The translations under genes were made by a program, and so were the position numbers. Shown here piece by piece: positions 7,770 to 12,809 of a stretch of DNA of 15,611 bases. The DNA is taken from contig PWVU01000057.1 in the NCBI GenBank assembly GCA_003561715.1, forward strand, positions 1-15,611, written 5' to 3'. The notes under the pieces were generated by a model. That model did no database searches and was not told the DNA's origin. It worked only from the letters and a program-made list of their open reading frames with translations. Positions within the stretch are counted from its first letter, which is position 1. Each line of letters opens with the position of its first letter. Origin of the DNA: Candidatus Kaiserbacteria bacterium (lineage in GTDB: Bacteria; Patescibacteriota; Minisyncoccia; Phycocordibacterales; UBA12088).

Positions 7770-7803
7770 GACAAAACGCAAAGCTTTCGCTTTGCGTTTT
7801 GTC
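7770..7803 (+). terminator. Rho-independent terminator after clpB
   Basis: A perfect 15-bp stem (7770-7784 with 7789-7803) encloses a TTTC loop. The right arm contains GCGTTTTGTC, so the T run lies inside the stem. It is symmetrical enough to work on both strands. The -35 box of the tRNA-Tyr promoter lies in its right arm. Confidence 0.8.
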
Positions 7804-7820
7804 ATGGACTGCGGTACACT
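7792..7820 (+). promoter_or_regulatory. Promoter of tRNA-Tyr
   Basis: TTGCGT (7792-7797), a 17-base spacer and TACACT (7815-7820) predict a start near 7827, 16 bases before the mature tRNA 5' end. The -35 box overlaps the clpB terminator stem. Confidence 0.5.
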
Positions 7821-7842
7821 AGCACAGTCAAATTGAAGCAAT

Positions 7843-7925
7843 GCGTCGGTGGCGGAGTGGTCAATCGCACTTGGCTGTAAACCAAGCGCCTTCGGGCTAC
7901 GGGGGTTCGAATCCCTCCCGGCGCA
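7843..7925 (+). tRNA. tRNA-Tyr (GTA)
   Basis: The cloverleaf folds completely. The acceptor GCGTCGG (7843-7849) pairs with CCGGCGC (7918-7924) with one G-T pair. The D stem is GCG/CGC and the anticodon stem CTTGG/CCAAG. The anticodon GTA is at 7877-7879 in loop CTGTAAA. There is a long variable arm GCC-TTCG-GGC, as expected for bacterial tRNA-Tyr, and the T stem GGGGG/CCCTC closes a TTCGAAT loop. Discriminator A is at 7925. CCA is not encoded, so it must be added after transcription. A36-A37-A38 is the MiaA recognition pattern. Its 3' end is copied several times downstream. Confidence 0.96.
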
Positions 7926-7936
7926 CAACGAGAAAC

Positions 7937-7953
7937 CGGCACATCGGGTGCCG
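7937..7953 (+). other. Hairpin directly after tRNA-Tyr
   Basis: CGGCAC (7937-7942) pairs with GTGCCG (7948-7953) around a 5-base loop. It is followed by ATTTCG rather than a T run, so it is a weak terminator at best. An analogous hairpin (GCGAAAGC/GCTTTCGC, 10717-10736) sits at the same place after tRNA-Trp, making it a regular part of the tRNA-tail architecture. Confidence 0.55.
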
Positions 7954-7963
7954 ATTTCGACTA

Positions 7964-8105
7964 TGTGCGCCGGAGAAAGGTGCCTGCGCACCTTTCGAGA
8001 GGGATTCGAAGCGATGGAGTATATCGCAACGAGCCCGACAGGGCGAAGTGAGATACGACATCGGTACAGCTCCTGTAAGGAGAGAAATTCCCCCCCGGCG
8101 CACAA
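7964..8105 (+). repeat. tRNA-tail unit A: inverted copy, structured body, direct copy of tRNA-Tyr 3' end
   Basis: The unit opens with an exact inverted copy of the last 22 bases around the tRNA-Tyr 3' end (tRNA 7906-7927). It is split into TGTGCGCCGG (7964-7973) and GAGGGATTCGAA (7999-8010) by an inserted hairpin (GAAAGGTGC/GCACCTTTC, 7975-7996). The body has a stem (CGATG/CATCG, GTAT/ATAC, GCCC/GGGC), then ACAG, then hairpin CTCCT-GTA-AGGAG (8070-8082) and GAAA (8084-8087). It closes with a direct copy of the tRNA end (8088-8105, 16 of 18 bases, the last 12 identical). The outer 10 bp TGTGCGCCGG/CCGGCGCACA pair perfectly. It could be a structured RNA, a tiny integrated element, or a relic; no known family is recognised. 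Confidence 0.75.
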
Positions 8106-8106
8106 A

Positions 8107-8143
8107 ATGCCAGAGCCAAACCATGTGTTTGGCTCTGTGGCAT
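8107..8143 (+). other. Strong hairpin between units A and B
   Basis: AGAGCCAAAC (8112-8121) pairs with GTTTGGCTCT (8127-8136) around CATGT, extended by ATGCC/GGCAT with a two-base bulge. No T run follows, so termination is uncertain. It occupies the same place after direct copy D1 as the hairpins after the other direct copies. Confidence 0.65.
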
Positions 8144-8149
8144 GTTCCA

Positions 8150-8343
8150 GCCGGGAGGGATTTGAAAACGCATCTGGGACCCTTTGGGAAGATGCGTGGG
8201 CGTAGGTTTTGTTGAGAGCGGAGCGAACTAGAAAGTCAAGTGCAGAGCTTCGAGGAGCGCAGATATTTTGGAGCACCTTGTGAGAACAAAATATCGCGCG
8301 AGGTGACCGAATCCCTCCCTCATACCACAAGGGCACTTCTTGT
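8150..8343 (+). repeat. tRNA-tail unit B
   Basis: It starts with an inverted tRNA-Tyr 3' end (8150-8166, GCCGGGAGGGATTTGAA, one mismatch) and ends with a direct copy (CGAATCCCTCCC, 8308-8319, identical to tRNA 7908-7919). GGGAGGGATT and AATCCCTCCC form a perfect 10-bp closing stem. Inside are hairpin ACGCATC/GATGCGT (8168-8197), a block shared with unit C (CGTAGGTTTTGTTG, 8201-8214, then GAGC..GCGAAC) and hairpin GATATTTTG/CAAAATATC (8262-8295). A final small hairpin ACAAG/CTTGT (8327-8343) followed by TTT resembles a short terminator. No protein gene fits here on either strand. Confidence 0.7.
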
Positions 8344-8408
8344 TTTCTAATTCATTTCGTTCATAAGAAAACAATAATGCCGCGCACAAACGTAGCGAAG
8401 CGAAGTGG

Positions 8409-8644
8409 TGTGGCGGGAGGAGTTCGAACGATTTACGGACGTAGGTTTTGTTGTGAGCTACGCGAACCAGAAAACCAAGCGCAGAGCTACTCTTTAGGGA
8501 GACAAGCCGCGACCTCTGAAGCTTATGAATGTGCGCGACCACATTTTCAAGGAGCGAAGCGACTATGAAAATGGAAGTACCCTTGTGGTGAATTAGTGAA
8601 ATGGGTCGAATTCCTCCCTCGTAGCACACAAAGGCGCTCTTTGT
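8409..8644 (+). repeat. tRNA-tail unit C, homologous to unit B
   Basis: An inverted tRNA-end copy (CGGGAGGAGTTCGAA, 8414-8428) and a direct copy (TCGAATTCCTCCC, 8606-8618) form a 13-bp closing stem with one G-T pair. The body shares with unit B the block CGTAGGTTTTGTTG (8440-8453), the pattern GAGC..GCGAAC, AGAAA, CAAG and GCAGAGCT. It has its own distal hairpin CATTTTCA/TGAAAATG (8542-8573) and a final hairpin ACAAAG/CTTTGT (8628-8644). Several stems differ from unit B by compensated changes. It lacks the ACGCATC hairpin of unit B. Bases 8645-8712 after it show nothing recognisable. Confidence 0.7.
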
Positions 8645-8713
8645 TCACTAATTCTATTCAATTGTAATCGTACAACGTTTGTCCCACAGGAAATTATTTT
8701 CTGAATGCATTAA

Positions 8714-8737
8714 AACAGCAATATTTATTGAGCTGTT
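8714..8737 (-). terminator. Putative terminator overlapping the prs stop codon
   Basis: On the minus strand AACAGC (8737-8732) pairs with GCTGTT (8719-8714) around a 12-base AT-rich loop that contains the prs stop codon, followed by TTAATG. The stem is short, so the call is modest. Confidence 0.4.
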
Positions 8738-9702
8738 GTATTCTGGGGCGGTTCAAACAGCGCGCTTAATGACTCACCCGTACTAATGCGCATAATTGCG
8801 TCACCGATTAGGTCTGCCACCGAAACGACTTCAATCTTAGGGCTTGTAATGCCCGCTTTTTGCTCCACAGAGTCCGTAACGTAAAATCGTGTAAGTGACG
8901 AGTTATCGATTTTCTCTTGCGCATTTCCCGAGAGCAAGCCATGCGTGGTAGCCGCAATTACTTCTCGCGCACCATGTGCGGAAAGGGTTTCCGCTGCTGC
9001 GACCAACGTGCCACACGTATCAGCCATGTCGTCAATAATGAGAGCGGTCTTTCCCGTAACATCTCCTACCAGTTTCATCGCTTTGATCCTGTTCGCCACT
9101 TCGCGTTCTTTATGAATTAAAGCAATCGCTACGTCATGCGTCAGCCGCTTTGCATACGACTGAACCCGCACGACACTTCCGGCATCGGGAGCGACCATGA
9201 CCAACTCTTTGTTTTCAAGCTCTTTGGCAAAGATCTTTTCAAAAAAAGATAGAAAAACGGGACGTGCATAGAGACTGTCGACAATTGTGTTGCGAAAGAA
9301 TCCTGCGATGGCGTCGTTATGAAGATCAAGCGTGAGTACGCGATCAACTCCGACTGCTTCCATTGATTGTGCGAAGACGCGTGCTGATATGGGTTCGCGC
9401 GGGCGCGCTTTGCGATCTTGTCTGGCATAACCAAAATAGGGAATGACCGCAGTTATCTCTCGTGCTGAAGCCCCCCGTGCCGCTTCAATGGCAAGCAACA
9501 ACTGTACCCAGTGCTCCGCGGGCGGATTAGTCGATTGTATGATAAACACATCCGTGCCGCGCAGGTTTTCGCCGAATTGGACGTGTTGTTCACCATCAGC
9601 AAATGTTTTACAGGTGACTGCACCCAAGGAAACTCTAATACGCTCCGCAATGCGAGCGGAAAGAGTGTCGTTGGAGCCCAAACTGAACATGCGATAATTC
9701 AT
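8725..9702 (-). CDS. prs: Ribose-phosphate pyrophosphokinase (PRPP synthetase)
   Basis: Prs makes phosphoribosyl pyrophosphate from ribose 5-phosphate and ATP, feeding nucleotide, His and Trp pathways in the cytoplasm. The 325-residue product shows the family blocks in order: FADGE, ATP-contacting YFGYARQDRKAR (RQDRK 94-98), DLHNDAIAGFF (126 on), PDAGSVVRV, ALIHKER, the PRPP loop IDDMADTCGT (about 223-232), and a C-terminal IMRISTGESLSALF. ATG 9702 is chosen because MNYRMFSLGSND aligns with the usual N-terminus; an ATG at 9732 would add 10 residues. The Cys in DTCGT, together with ALIHKER, is like the eukaryotic PRPS1 type, whereas E. coli has DTGGT. It is read away from the coiled-coil gene upstream on the same strand with a 185-base gap. 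No clear promoter was identified. Confidence 0.95.
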   Translation of the reverse strand: MNYRMFSLGSNDTLSARIAERIRVSLGAVTCKTFADGEQHVQFGENLRGTDVFIIQSTNPPAEHWVQLLLAIEAARGASAREITAVIPYFGYARQDRKARPREPISARVFAQSMEAVGVDRVLTLDLHNDAIAGFFRNTIVDSLYARPVFLSFFEKIFAKELENKELVMVAPDAGSVVRVQSYAKRLTHDVAIALIHKEREVANRIKAMKLVGDVTGKTALIIDDMADTCGTLVAAAETLSAHGAREVIAATTHGLLSGNAQEKIDNSSLTRFYVTDSVEQKAGITSPKIEVVSVADLIGDAIMRISTGESLSALFEPPQNTTAQ

Positions 9703-9887
9703 ACCTTGATACGCTACAACATAAGCTGACACTGTGTACTAAAAGCGCATTTCTTGATGTGATGCACGGACAGACGCCTCTTGCGTGTCTTGACTTGTGC
9801 CAGCTTGTTTCTAAAATCTCACCGTCATGCTATTGGTACCTATTTCTATAACGATACCTACTGTTTACCAGAGCCATGTAATGAACA

Positions 9888-10286
9888 TTATTTTCTGTGT
9901 ATTGGCTCATCTCTCTGTAGACTCAGTTTTCTCTGCAGATCATCGACGCTTCGTTTGGTATCGTCGTAGTCATGTTGTGTCTTTTCGACGGCACGTCGAG
10001 AATGTTCTAACGCATAGTGGAGTTGCTTAATTCGATCTTGCTCCCTGAGAATCTCGCGGCTTTTTTGCTCGTACGTCTCTTCCGTGTCATGCAGTTTTTT
10101 TCGCATGCTTTCAAGAGATTTCTTTTCAAGATCATGCTGCTCCACCACCTCTTTGTGGTCTTGTTCTGCACGACGAATGTCGTTTTGCAGTTTGTCCATC
10201 TTTGTCTTCTCAACGATCAGATTGCGATGCATGCGCTCCAGGTCCATGCGGAGCGCATCAAGAGCCTGTTTAGTTGCAATACTCAT
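9888..10286 (-). CDS. Small coiled-coil protein, function unknown
   Basis: The 132-residue product is almost entirely a predicted coiled coil. It is rich in Glu, Lys, Arg and Gln with hydrophobic residues at heptad spacing (for example LDALRMDLERMHRNLIVEK and LHDTEETYEQKSREILREQ), and it has no membrane segment, signal peptide or cysteine. It probably oligomerises in the cytoplasm; similarity to SMC- or tropomyosin-like sequences would be compositional only. It starts at the ATG at 10286. No Shine-Dalgarno sequence is visible and the upstream spacer is shared with the divergent rpmG gene. Whether it is co-transcribed with prs, which starts 185 bases further on, is unclear. I do not assign a function. 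Confidence 0.7.
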   Translation of the reverse strand: MSIATKQALDALRMDLERMHRNLIVEKTKMDKLQNDIRRAEQDHKEVVEQHDLEKKSLESMRKKLHDTEETYEQKSREILREQDRIKQLHYALEHSRRAVEKTQHDYDDTKRSVDDLQRKLSLQRDEPIHRK

Positions 10287-10374
10287 GAATAGCTATGTGT
10301 TATTGTGTACTTTTACTATAGTACTGTACCATATGACATCTCTGCTCGCACCGCACGCTCGCAATGGAATACGC

Positions 10375-10402
10375 TTGCAGACTTGATATTCTGTGGTACA
10401 CT
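10375..10402 (+). promoter_or_regulatory. rpmG promoter with near-leaderless spacing
   Basis: TTGCAG (10375-10380), a 16-base spacer and TACACT (10397-10402) predict a start around 10409, about 3 bases before the rpmG ATG (10412). There is no room for a Shine-Dalgarno sequence. Confidence 0.5.
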
Positions 10403-10411
10403 CATCGCACT

Positions 10412-10567
10412 ATGGCACAGCAACACTTGGTTAAAATCAAATGCGCCGATACGGGCGAGGTACGCTATACGCGGAAAAATAAGAAAAAAGTCGAGCGCAA
10501 GCTGGAATTCAAGAAGTATTCCCCAAAACTGCGCAAAGTAGTCACTTTTAAAGAGGTGAAAAAATAG
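10412..10567 (+). CDS. rpmG: 50S ribosomal protein L33
   Basis: The 51-residue basic protein matches L33, a small component of the large ribosomal subunit near the E site. The signature is HLVKIKCADTGEVRYTRKNK followed by KLEFKKYSPKLRKVVTFKE, corresponding to the family pattern IKLxSxxGTGxxYxTxKNK...LExKKYxPxxRKHVxxKE. It is the zinc-free form, since the paired CxxC motifs of the zinc-binding type are absent; only one Cys is present. The ATG at 10412 is chosen because the family N-terminus is MA-[KQ]-x, and a promoter ends just before it. The frame opening at 10364 would add 16 unrelated residues. A terminator hairpin follows, and tRNA-Trp begins 67 bases after the stop. Confidence 0.93.
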   Translation: MAQQHLVKIKCADTGEVRYTRKNKKKVERKLEFKKYSPKLRKVVTFKEVKK

Positions 10568-10588
10568 AAAACATCTGCTACACTGAGT

Positions 10589-10622
10589 ACCGCCCACCAG
10601 CACGAACATGGGGGGCGGTTTT
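10589..10622 (+). terminator. Terminator after rpmG
   Basis: ACCGCCC (10589-10595) pairs with GGGCGGT (10613-10619) and the arm runs into TTTT (10619-10622). It lies between rpmG and tRNA-Trp, so the tRNA either relies on read-through or has its own promoter. A TACACT at 10579-10584 is a possible -10 box without a good -35. Confidence 0.7.
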
Positions 10623-10634
10623 CAGTAACATGAG

Positions 10635-10705
10635 GGGCCTATAGTTCAGTGGTAGAATTCTGGTCTCCAAAACCAGCGACCGAGGTTCGAATCCTCGTGG
10701 GCCCG
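10635..10705 (+). tRNA. tRNA-Trp (CCA)
   Basis: The cloverleaf is complete. The acceptor GGGCCTA (10635-10641) pairs with TGGGCCC (10698-10704). The D stem is GTTC/GAAT with a short 7-base loop, and the anticodon stem CTGGT/ACCAG. The anticodon CCA is at 10667-10669, and the T stem CGAGG/CCTCG closes a TTCGAAT loop. Discriminator G is at 10705. The 71-base length is slightly short because of the D loop. The 3' CCA is not encoded. A36-A37-A38 fits MiaA modification. Confidence 0.96.
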
Positions 10706-10750
10706 CAAAACAAGGAGCGAAAGCGTTAGCTTTCGCGACTATGCGGTTGT

Positions 10751-10858
10751 GCGGACCGCGAGGATTCGAAGAGGTTGTCGATACTTTGTGAGGAACGAAG
10801 CAAAGTATCATACAACCTGAACAGATCCTGTAAGGATCGAAACTCCTCGTGGGCCCGC
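10751..10858 (+). repeat. tRNA-tail unit after tRNA-Trp: inverted copy, body, direct copy
   Basis: It has the same plan as the units after tRNA-Tyr but uses tRNA-Trp sequence. The inverted copy GCGGACCGCGAGGATTCGAA (10751-10770) has its last 12 bases exactly complementary to the tRNA T-arm. The body is a long hairpin (AGGTTGT/ACAACCT, ATACTTTG/CAAAGTAT) with loop TGAGGAACGAAG. Then come ACAG, hairpin ATCCT-GTA-AGGAT (10825-10837) and GAAA (10839-10842). The direct copy TCCTCGTGGGCCCGC (10844-10858) is identical to 10692-10706. A hairpin (10717-10736) sits between the tRNA and the unit. Compared with unit A the small hairpin keeps TCCT-GTA-AGGA while its outer pair changes from C-G to A-T. Confidence 0.75.
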
Positions 10859-10945
10859 TGAGAAGCGAGATATTGTCCTCGAAAAGAAAGACATGTAATC
10901 CCCAGTCTTTCAGACATACACCGTATTTTAGGTTTCAATCTTCCG

Positions 10946-10951
10946 TATACT
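10946..10951 (+). promoter_or_regulatory. -10 box of the first pilin-like gene, leaderless spacing
   Basis: TATACT is followed by AAAGACA and the ATG at 10959, so the predicted start coincides with the start codon. No good -35 box is seen at 16-18 bases. Confidence 0.45.
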
Positions 10952-10958
10952 AAAGACA

Positions 10959-12698
10959 ATGCGTAGTATTTGTGCGGCTCTTTTGTTCAGTGTATTGACA
11001 AGCGTTTTTTTGCTTACGCCCGCAGTGACGCACGCGCAAGGTTTTCCTTCTTTTACCGGTCATATCGTGCCGTGCGGACAGTCATGCGTGACCGATGACG
11101 ATCAGCGCGGTATACGCGAGTGTGAGACCTGTCACTTGGTGGTGATGGTGCAACGCATACTTACGTTTTTGGTGTTCTTAGGTGGTGTTATATCGATCTT
11201 CATGTTTTTGTGGGCTGGATTCACGTTTTTGCGTGCGACCGGCAACATAAGTGTCATTAAAGAGGCAAAAGAAAAATTTTACAATACCCTGTGGGGCTTT
11301 ATCATCGTTCTTGCCGCGTGGGCATTGGTCGATGTGCTTATCAGCATCTTTTACGATCGTGACCGACTCGGTCCGTGGAATGAGATCATTTGTGGAGAGG
11401 TCGACGTTGAAGCGGCCTTTCGGGGTGCGGCGCAGTGTACGCGGTTGGAGAGACCATCATTGCGAGGTGAACGCCCTGATCCCGTGTATGATCCACCAAC
11501 GGGAGAGTTTGAGGTTGGGGATACTACGTTCGGTTTTGATCCCGAATTGATCGAAACCGATGACCCTGAACTCGCGGCGCGCGCGGAGCGGGAAGCTGAG
11601 GTTCGAGAACGACTCTTGAATGCCGGAGTCGATGTTCGGCGCGGCTTTTGTGCAGTTGGCTCTGACGATGTCTTTGGCGGCGCAACAGATTGTGTCGATG
11701 TGGGCGAGTTGGATGAAGAGGTTATCGTGTTCATTGAAAATTTTGCCGAGCTCTGTGAAGACGTGCGAGGAGAATGTAGTCTGTTCATCGAGCGTGGGTC
11801 TGAGTCGGGTGATACCGGAAGTGTGGTGATAAGCAGTGACGATGGAGGTGCGTTGACATTCCAGCAGATACTAGATACCGGCATACTTGGAGAGCCTCAG
11901 CGTGTAAACGAGGGGCTGATGACGTACGATGTATACACCGATGAAGCAGGTAATCAATATCGAGTCAGTGCCGATGGTTCTGCTGTAACGATTACTCGGG
12001 AAAGCGATGTTGAACCCTTGCCGCAACTCGAACCGGAACCCGAACCAGAACCAGCGCCCATTGAGGTCTTCGACCCGGAAACAATACCTGACCCTGAACC
12101 CGAACCGGAAGAACAAACGCCGGGCGAAATCCCCGAGGATGAATCAGTGGCCGACTCTGTGCCGGAAGAAGTCGATCCTGCAGAAGAGCTTGCCCGGCTT
12201 GCTCAGCGCGAGCGAGCGGTGCGCGACGAGCTTGAAGATGCGGGTATCGTTACCCAACAGCTTGGCACATGCGGACCGGATGCGACTGCCGACTCTTCAT
12301 GTACGAGTGTGCGGGATCTTGATCGAGAAGTGATTGATGCGATGGTGCGTTTTTCAGAGACGTGTACCTATTGTGGCGGAGATATGATGGTTGTAAGTGG
12401 TTCTGAAGACGGCGTGAGTAGCAGTGCATCGCTTGTCAATCCGCAGGGGCTTCCCTTGCGCACACATCTTGATGATAACTTCACACACATCGGCGACACG
12501 CCCGAAGGTCGAAGGGTGTATACAGATGATGCAGGTGTTGTCTATCAGTTAAGCCAGGATCATCTGGAAGTATCTGTGCTTGTCGGGGATGCGGCGCAGT
12601 CAGTCGTCTCGCGAGTACCTCCTCCTTCGAGCCAAGAGCCAGAAGCTGAAGAAGAGCAAGAGGGCACGTCGTGCTGGCTGTGGGGGTTATGGTGTTAG
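10959..12698 (+). CDS. TrbC/VirB2-like pilin-family membrane protein with long acidic extracellular tail
   Basis: The 579-residue product has a signal peptide (1-26, ending VTHA), then SFTGHIVPCGQSC and GIRECETCHLV with four conserved cysteines. Two transmembrane helices follow (about 66-91 and 111-131) around TGNISVIKEAKEKF. This is the plan of CPR proteins annotated as TrbC/VirB2 or Mbov_0395-type pilin-like conjugal transfer proteins. The outer tail has two related domains (about 205-347 and 408-545) joined by a Pro/Glu repeat linker (358-386). Both resemble the C-terminal domain of the next gene, but the positions matching its H409 and D416 are S293/T300 and N494/R501, so they are probably not enzymatic. 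Role in secretion, conjugation or a surface filament is inferred. The ATG is fixed by the signal peptide and promoter. It is a paralog of its downstream neighbour. Confidence 0.75.
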   Translation: MRSICAALLFSVLTSVFLLTPAVTHAQGFPSFTGHIVPCGQSCVTDDDQRGIRECETCHLVVMVQRILTFLVFLGGVISIFMFLWAGFTFLRATGNISVIKEAKEKFYNTLWGFIIVLAAWALVDVLISIFYDRDRLGPWNEIICGEVDVEAAFRGAAQCTRLERPSLRGERPDPVYDPPTGEFEVGDTTFGFDPELIETDDPELAARAEREAEVRERLLNAGVDVRRGFCAVGSDDVFGGATDCVDVGELDEEVIVFIENFAELCEDVRGECSLFIERGSESGDTGSVVISSDDGGALTFQQILDTGILGEPQRVNEGLMTYDVYTDEAGNQYRVSADGSAVTITRESDVEPLPQLEPEPEPEPAPIEVFDPETIPDPEPEPEEQTPGEIPEDESVADSVPEEVDPAEELARLAQRERAVRDELEDAGIVTQQLGTCGPDATADSSCTSVRDLDREVIDAMVRFSETCTYCGGDMMVVSGSEDGVSSSASLVNPQGLPLRTHLDDNFTHIGDTPEGRRVYTDDAGVVYQLSQDHLEVSVLVGDAAQSVVSRVPPPSSQEPEAEEEQEGTSCWLWGLWC

Positions 12699-12738
12699 CG
12701 AGCCATCGTAGCATTCTCATGCAGATACATCGGTTGTG

Positions 12739-12744
12739 TATAAT
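12739..12744 (+). promoter_or_regulatory. Consensus -10 box upstream of the second pilin-like gene
   Basis: TATAAT matches the consensus exactly, but no good -35 is found 17 bases upstream. Further boxes TATACT (12773-12778) and TACACT (12800-12805) lie closer to the gene, so the true start is undecided. Confidence 0.3.
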
Positions 12745-12809
12745 TTGCAAGGTATTACGGTCGGTGATGAGATATACTTTCTGTGTACATTGTTCAAGAT
12801 ACACTCGTC

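Noticed and set aside
7527..8629. Minus-strand open frames over the tRNA-Tyr tail region (for example 7527-8336 and 8228-8629)
   Set aside because: They read through the tRNA and through the repeat units, giving the familiar spurious peptides of antisense tRNA T-arms (EGFEPP, DSNPRS, YEGGIR). No protein family pattern is seen.
7843..8644. Group I intron or CRISPR array as explanation of the repeats
   Set aside because: The tRNA is intact, no group I core segments are recognised, and the repeats alternate in orientation with unequal spacing, unlike CRISPR.
8150..8644. Integron attC sites or attachment sites with an integrase gene
   Set aside because: No GTTRRRY/RYYYAAC core sites and no integrase gene in the window.
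7964..10858. Hammerhead ribozyme in the tail units (CTGA... hairpin ...CGAAAC in the Trp unit)
   Set aside because: The core needs CUGANGA; the Trp unit has CTGAACA and unit A has CGGTACA, so essential G and A are missing.
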